A DNA stretch of 18,669 bases from UBA4717 sp002404395 (GTDB lineage: Bacteria > Bacillota > Clostridia > Oscillospirales > CAG-272), in contig CALFNW010000145.1 in the NCBI GenBank assembly GCA_937902275.1, positions 1 to 18,669 of the forward strand. The letters run 5' to 3'. Both the position numbers and the translations under genes were made by a program. Of the stretch, positions 14,303 through 18,669 are shown piece after piece. Numbering within the stretch: the stretch's first letter is position 1; every line of letters begins with the position of its first letter. The notes beneath the pieces were generated by a model. That model saw only the letters and a list, made by a program, of their open reading frames with translations, made no database searches and was not told the origin of the DNA.

Positions 14303-17300
14303 TTATTTGTACATTTCAATCACGGGACTTGCGATTATCCCGGCTTCGTGCAATCTGTATTCATAGCACCAACCGTCGCCTTCGCTGAACCAATGTCTCG
14401 GTCCCGTCCAATCGTTTCCGGTTATGTTGTGCATGGAAGCGAATGAATTGAAACGGGTCAGATATGTAAGAAATTCTATTACATGATGCCCTTCATAGAC
14501 CCTGCCGAGCTCAAGGCGATACGGATCGTATACGACAAGTCCCATATCCTTGCCGTCAATGAATACTCTGATCGGTCCGCCCCTGTAAGCATTGACTCTT
14601 ACCGTAAGTTCACATTCGGGCGTATCGAATTCCGCTTTGTATCGGATAGTGCCGCCATAGTACGGCAGCCCCTGCGAAGTGATAGAACCAAATCCAATTT
14701 TATCGGTAGGCGGCGTAAGCGTGCGCTCACAGCCTTCGACTCTGATATTGAAGCCGCCGAGCAGATAACACCACTCAAGATTCGTACGCTTTCCTATCGG
14801 AGCTTTGACCGTAATAATATTTTTACCGACCTTGATATTCGGAAGCGGGAGAGTTCCCAGACACTCGTCAACATAATAACCGTCGGCAGCGTTTGCTACG
14901 GACTCGCCGTTCAGGCTCACCTCAACGGTTTCAAAATCTTCAATTGCAAGCCTGCATCCGCGCACTTCGATCTCGGAGTTGATCTCAAAGCGGAGCGTTA
15001 CGCTGTGGGTGGGTACCTCGGGCTTGATCATCCACGGTTGAACAATATTGCCGGGCTTTGTGCTGAGTCCGAGCCTTGCGCGGCAAATACTTTCAAGCTT
15101 GAGGATCTCCTCTTCGGGCGCAAACGCTTCGCCGTCAAGTGCATACTCGGCACGGTCAAGCAGCAGCACATTCTTTTCACCGAGCGAATACGCGACCTTC
15201 TTCTTGAAATCTATCGTCCCGAGAAGCTGCCTTTCTGTCTTGCAAAGCGCGTGTTTCATTTCCGTTTTTTTAATATCCGCGCGTTTCTCAAGTCCGAGCA
15301 TGACCGAATCGTGATAGTACAAAGTGCATTTAATATAAGTCATGCCGTTGTCAATACAGTAATCGACGTCGCGTATTTCACCGTTAACCGTGTCATACAG
15401 CTTCGGAAGATATTCGCCCTTTACTCCGATCGTGACCGTTTCGGGACGCGAATTATCCACCACCGGATGCTGTGCGTATGCGTGAGCCGCAAACAGCCAA
15501 AGCTTATCGCCGTCATCGCGCAGATTATAGATAAGATTATTTACACGGGAGCCGTTGCTGTTTCGGATATCGATAAGCCGTTCGTTTTCAAACGCACCTG
15601 TCAGCGCAAATTGTTCAAACTCGATATTTTCACACCGCGCCGCCACTTTTTCGGCACGTTCGGAAAGCAGCGCGTCAACATATCTCGGCGCCCTGCCGGC
15701 AAACACTACCTTTCCTCCCGCCTCGATAAACTTTTCAAGCACATCAAGCGTACTTGATCTTATAGTATCAAGCGGCGGAACAAGCACGGCGTCGTATTTC
15801 ATTTTTCCGACTTCAAGTCCGTTTTTCACACCGCCGAACTGAGAGGGCAGGAGTGATTCGTCTATAAGATCGAAGTCAAGCTGTCCCAAGAGCAGGCTGT
15901 CAAGCAGCGTATTGTATCTCTGCTGCTGTGAAACGCGCTTTTCGCCGTCTGTATCATTCGGACCGAAATACAGCCACGAACTTTCGATCGGGAAGATAAC
16001 GCCGAGCTTTACTATCGGCTTTCCGCGAGTAAGTATCGACGCAACGCGCGCGAAATGATCTTCAACGTATTTATATTCTTTATACCACGATGATTGATGG
16101 CTTATGCTTGCGGGATAATCGCGCTTTGCATCACCTTTCATTGAAAGCCATGCCAGGTGATGCGCTCTGAGCGTCACGCCGAGCGCCGCCTGCCAATCTC
16201 CCTGAAGCTTGTGTCCTCTGAAATCAAAGTCCCAACCGGTAACGCCGTAAAGTTCCGAAAGCATTCCCTCTCTGCCGAACTGATGCACCGCCGACTGACA
16301 CTGCTTGAGCGTGCCGAACTCGCGTTTGTTCACGAGCAGATCCACTCCCGGAAACTGCATGGAACGATAAAAGCGCATGACATCTCCGACCGAACGCGTC
16401 ATTTCGTACAGCAGATGCTCGTCCATGACGTGGCCGGTAAAGTCTATTCCGTTCTTTTCACACCATCCGCCGTAACGATCCGAGTACGCGCTTACGAAAC
16501 GTTCGCACAGATGGTCGTGATAATCGTATCTTGCTTTTGAGAGTATGCCGTCCGCGCGGCCAAGGAATATTTCGGGCAGACGGTCAAGAAAATCATATCC
16601 TTTCGCCGCAAGGAAGCTTTCGGGAATGTCGGGAGTAAACGCAAGCCTGTAATCTATCTTATCCTTTCCGCTTTTTATCGTATCGCCTACCTTGTATTGC
16701 GGCTCATCCGCAAAGATCGAGGGAATAGTCTTGCCGAAGCGGTCGCCGAAGTGCTTTTTATATGCTTCGTGCGTCACTTCAATAAAACGATCGACCGCTT
16801 TAGGATTAAGCGTGTCAAGGTATGTATATCCATTATGCCACGGGCTAAGCGCGGCAGTACGCGAATAAGCGTATATTTTGCGTCCCTCTGCGTCCTCATC
16901 TTCACCTATACGTGAATAGCTTAAAATTCTGCCGTCGGAATCAAGCCTGACCGAATATGCCGAGACAAAATACACGCCGCCGTCGGAAATCGCCGCATCT
17001 TCAGACTCATGTTCAAGCTTGTCCTCGGTAATATAAAGATAGCGGGTGCGGTATTGCGGATCTTTCGTTACAAGACCTCCGGCAGCGCCGGAGGGATATC
17101 TGTCTTCGTCATAAAGGTATGCAAGCATACCGCGTTTTTCGGCTTCTTCACAGCAGACTCTCACAGCGTCCATAAACTCTTCACTGAGATATGCGGTGTC
17201 AAGCCCGTCGCGCGGATGCATATTGAAGCCTCCGAAGCCCATTTCTTCAAAATAAGCGATATCCTGTCTGAGTGCTTTTTCCTCAAGCTTGCAATTCCAT

Positions 17301-17386
17301 GACCAGAACGGCGCCGCTCTGTACTCGCTCGTCGGATTCTCAAACTCCTTTGCGGTATAAGGTTTATTTTTTTTGGCGTATCTCAT
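14303..17386 (-). CDS. Large GH106-related glycoside hydrolase (putative alpha-L-rhamnosidase)
   Basis: This protein of about 1027 residues resembles the GH106 group of plant-polysaccharide hydrolases. The N-terminus has the typical opening. A PFWSWNCKL segment (26-34) is followed by RQDIAYFEEMGFGGFNMHPRDG (40-61), then LAYLYDEDRYPSGAAGG (88-104), suggesting a barrel active-site rim. A middle alpha/beta segment holds LDVLEKFIEAGGKVVFAGRAP. The last third looks like beta-sandwich carbohydrate-binding modules with conserved LNG and FIDGKDMG turns. No signal peptide or membrane segment is seen, so it is probably cytoplasmic. An ATG at 17398 abuts the leader hairpin. I prefer 17386 because AGGG then lies 8 nt upstream and the stem is 12 nt away, as in the oad genes. 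It is flanked by two AraC genes. The family is likely but rhamnose specificity is inference; catalytic acids were not assigned. Confidence 0.65.
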   Translation of the reverse strand: MRYAKKNKPYTAKEFENPTSEYRAAPFWSWNCKLEEKALRQDIAYFEEMGFGGFNMHPRDGLDTAYLSEEFMDAVRVCCEEAEKRGMLAYLYDEDRYPSGAAGGLVTKDPQYRTRYLYITEDKLEHESEDAAISDGGVYFVSAYSVRLDSDGRILSYSRIGEDEDAEGRKIYAYSRTAALSPWHNGYTYLDTLNPKAVDRFIEVTHEAYKKHFGDRFGKTIPSIFADEPQYKVGDTIKSGKDKIDYRLAFTPDIPESFLAAKGYDFLDRLPEIFLGRADGILSKARYDYHDHLCERFVSAYSDRYGGWCEKNGIDFTGHVMDEHLLYEMTRSVGDVMRFYRSMQFPGVDLLVNKREFGTLKQCQSAVHQFGREGMLSELYGVTGWDFDFRGHKLQGDWQAALGVTLRAHHLAWLSMKGDAKRDYPASISHQSSWYKEYKYVEDHFARVASILTRGKPIVKLGVIFPIESSWLYFGPNDTDGEKRVSQQQRYNTLLDSLLLGQLDFDLIDESLLPSQFGGVKNGLEVGKMKYDAVLVPPLDTIRSSTLDVLEKFIEAGGKVVFAGRAPRYVDALLSERAEKVAARCENIEFEQFALTGAFENERLIDIRNSNGSRVNNLIYNLRDDGDKLWLFAAHAYAQHPVVDNSRPETVTIGVKGEYLPKLYDTVNGEIRDVDYCIDNGMTYIKCTLYYHDSVMLGLEKRADIKKTEMKHALCKTERQLLGTIDFKKKVAYSLGEKNVLLLDRAEYALDGEAFAPEEEILKLESICRARLGLSTKPGNIVQPWMIKPEVPTHSVTLRFEINSEIEVRGCRLAIEDFETVEVSLNGESVANAADGYYVDECLGTLPLPNIKVGKNIITVKAPIGKRTNLEWCYLLGGFNIRVEGCERTLTPPTDKIGFGSITSQGLPYYGGTIRYKAEFDTPECELTVRVNAYRGGPIRVFIDGKDMGLVVYDPYRLELGRVYEGHHVIEFLTYLTRFNSFASMHNITGNDWTGPRHWFSEGDGWCYEYRLHEAGIIASPVIEMYK

Positions 17387-17398
17387 ATCAACCCTCAT

Positions 17399-17529
17399 GT
17401 CGGCGAAGCCGACTCAGAAAGTAATCGGTAATTTCAGTATCGCCGGCGTCGAAAATGCGAATCCCCCCGCACCCGATCTTGTTTTCATAAAATTATATGC
17501 CGCGACTGTTGTTATTCTGAAATTACCGA
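17399..17529 (-). ncRNA. Structured leader of the GH106-like gene: long-range helix plus triloop hairpin
   Basis: Read on the minus strand, TCGGTAATTTCAG (17517-17529) pairs perfectly over 13 bp with CTGAAATTACCGA (17425-17437), enclosing 79 nt. The 3' arm continues as TTACTTTCTGA into the perfect hairpin GTCGGC-TTC-GCCGAC (17399-17413) and then ATGAGGG. Compared with the oadG leader, the 22 nt before the stem differ at two positions. A possible minus-strand -10 (TATAAT) lies at 17580-17585, which would put the whole structure in the mRNA leader of about 185 nt. The role is unknown. Confidence 0.5.
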
Positions 17530-17571
17530 CGCGTTATATAAGGCATGCGCTTCGCGCCGTCTTAATATATG

Positions 17572-17601
17572 TTGACATGATTATACTATATGTGATAAAA
17601 T
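17572..17601 (+). promoter_or_regulatory. Sigma-A-type promoter for the second AraC regulator
   Basis: A consensus TTGACA (17572-17577) is followed by an 18-nt spacer and TAAAAT (17596-17601), with the gene starting at 17645. A minus-strand TATAAT (17580-17585) lies inside the spacer, so RNA polymerases for the regulator and the divergent hydrolase may compete. Confidence 0.6.
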
Positions 17602-17644
17602 AAATCTATACCTGAATATTACCAAAACAGGGGTGTATTTTGAC

Positions 17645-18538
17645 ATGGAAAACGCCGTCATGAGCACATTTTGCAGACGCATCAGCGCTGCCGAAAAAAT
17701 CCATACCTTTATTTCCGAAGCGAAGATCGCCGAGCTCCATGAACATTCTTTTCTTGAGTTCGTTTATGTGCTTGACGGGAGTGCCGAGCACACCATGGAA
17801 AGTGCAGGCGGAAACGTACATATAAGCATCGGAAAAGGCGATTTCTTTTTCGTTGACTACAAAGCAAAGCATTCATATATTGCAAAGGAAACCGCACCGT
17901 TTCGCATTCAGAATATTCTGTTCATACCTGAGTTTATCGACTTTTTATTTACCGACTGTAAAAGCTTCACCGAGATCGTCAATTGCTATATGGTGAGGCA
18001 TTTGAATACAACCCACCCGCCGATAATTGCAAACCGTGTGTTCCACGACAATGACGGCACGATCGCTTCTATTGCCGAAACCATATTCACCGAATATAAA
18101 GCCAAACGGCTCGGATATCTTGAACGGATACGCTGCGAACTCATCGCTCTGATTATTGAAACCATGCGTAAAGCCGAACCGGACGGCGTATCCGCCGCCG
18201 GGAATACTACCTCATTCATACGCAAAATGATATCCGAAGCTCCCGAAAGCAATATCACCCTCGGACAGATCTGCAATTTGGCCGGATACAGCACCTCATA
18301 CATGAGCCGCCGTTTCAAGGAGGAAAACGGCATATCGTTTACGCTCTACCGCGAACAGGCGAGAGTAAACGAAGCCTGCCGTCTGTTATATTCAAGCTCA
18401 ATGAAAATAATTGATATTGCGGAAGCGGTAGGGATTAGCGATATAAAGCATTTCGGACGGATATTCAAAAAGCTCACCGGGAAAAGCCCCGCCGAATACC
18501 GAAGGCTGTCACACGATCAGCCGTTCAATTCAAAATGA
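17645..18538 (+). CDS. AraC-family transcriptional regulator, divergent from the GH106-like gene
   Basis: This 297-residue protein has an N-terminal cupin effector domain (about 15-110), showing HEHSFLEFVYVLDGSAEHT and a double-stranded beta-helix pattern ending near KGDFFFVDYKAKHSY. The C-terminal helix-turn-helix pair starts at ITLGQICNLAGYSTSYMSRRFKEENG and closes with the signature VGISDIKHFGRIFKKLTGKSPAEYR. The ATG at 17645 is chosen because GGGG lies about 11 nt upstream; an in-frame GTG at 17633 would overlap that site. Divergent orientation with the glycoside hydrolase, across a 258-nt region with interleaved promoters, makes direct control of that gene the simplest reading. The inducing sugar is unknown. 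Its 3' end overlaps the converging permease gene by 22 nt. Confidence 0.88.
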   Translation: MENAVMSTFCRRISAAEKIHTFISEAKIAELHEHSFLEFVYVLDGSAEHTMESAGGNVHISIGKGDFFFVDYKAKHSYIAKETAPFRIQNILFIPEFIDFLFTDCKSFTEIVNCYMVRHLNTTHPPIIANRVFHDNDGTIASIAETIFTEYKAKRLGYLERIRCELIALIIETMRKAEPDGVSAAGNTTSFIRKMISEAPESNITLGQICNLAGYSTSYMSRRFKEENGISFTLYREQARVNEACRLLYSSSMKIIDIAEAVGISDIKHFGRIFKKLTGKSPAEYRRLSHDQPFNSK

Positions 18539-18669
18539 CCGCACTCCCGCAGACTTTTAGCAAGCGACAGCCCTATCGGAAATATCAAAAGTCCCGCAAA
18601 GCCGAACAGCTTTGTTCCGACATACATCGAAAATAAGGTCAGCGTCGGGTGTATTCCGACCTCGCGCCC
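18517..18669 (-). CDS. C-terminal end of an AI-2E-family permease (YtvI-like), partial
   Basis: The last 50 residues of a membrane protein are encoded on the minus strand and run off the window; the 5' part lies beyond 18669. The segment GIHPTLTLFSMYVGTKLFGFAGLLIFPIGLSLAKSL matches the closing transmembrane region of the AI-2E transporter superfamily. In spore formers the closest named members are YtvI-type sporulation membrane proteins, which share the VG(L/I)HP and KLFG(F/V)xGLL pattern. The stop codon lies within the 3' end of the converging AraC gene, a 22-nt overlap. Function in this organism cannot be decided from so short a piece. Confidence 0.7.
   Translation of the reverse strand, partial: GREVGIHPTLTLFSMYVGTKLFGFAGLLIFPIGLSLAKSLRECGHFELNG

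Overview
The window looks like a chromosome segment from an uncultured anaerobic gut-type Clostridia (Firmicutes). The evidence is family-level: acetate kinase next to a TmcAL-type nucleotidyltransferase, a B. subtilis-type class II fructose-bisphosphate aldolase, a Na+-pumping decarboxylase operon, a YtvI-like permease end, strong AGGAGG-type ribosome sites, and repeated near-consensus sigma-A promoters with 17-nt spacers. No rRNA, tRNA, CRISPR array, IS element or phage gene was seen.

Positions 1-4150 are central metabolism. The 5' part of ackA (minus) diverges from tmcAL (plus) across a 182-nt gap with intercalated promoters. A Gfo/Idh/MocA dehydrogenase and fba follow, each with its own promoter; fba ends in a 19-bp perfect hairpin.

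Positions 4370-9952 are one operon behind a perfect TTGACA-17-TATAAT promoter and a structured leader of about 205 nt. The order is a divergent acyl-CoA-carboxylase-type carboxyltransferase, oadG-like anchor, biotin carrier, oadB-like Na+ pump subunit, and an oadA/5S-like carboxyltransferase without its own biotin domain. Together they contain every part of a membrane Na+-translocating decarboxylase plus the two carboxyltransferases of a transcarboxylase. A bidirectional terminator closes the operon.

Positions 10024-18538 hold a carbohydrate locus: a GH127 beta-L-arabinofuranosidase-like enzyme (minus), an AT-richer lipoprotein with a BspA-like leucine-rich segment, two AraC-family regulators (plus), and between them a roughly 1030-residue GH106-related glycoside hydrolase (minus). 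Neither hydrolase has a visible signal peptide, so they probably act on imported arabino/rhamno-oligosaccharides. The window ends in the 3' part of a YtvI-like AI-2E-family permease (minus).

The most unusual signal is a family of small covarying RNA-type hairpins. Each has a 6-bp stem and 3-nt loop and is preceded by GA; four of the six are followed by ATGR, then a start codon 12-13 nt beyond the stem. Copies precede oadG, oadB, oadA and, on the other strand, the large glycoside hydrolase; two more lie in the same operon. Stem positions change in a compensatory way. The oadG and hydrolase leaders also share a longer arrangement: a long-range helix whose 3' arm runs into a nearly identical stretch and then the hairpin. 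This looks like a dispersed cis-acting leader element, and it argues that three start codons should be moved 12 nt downstream.
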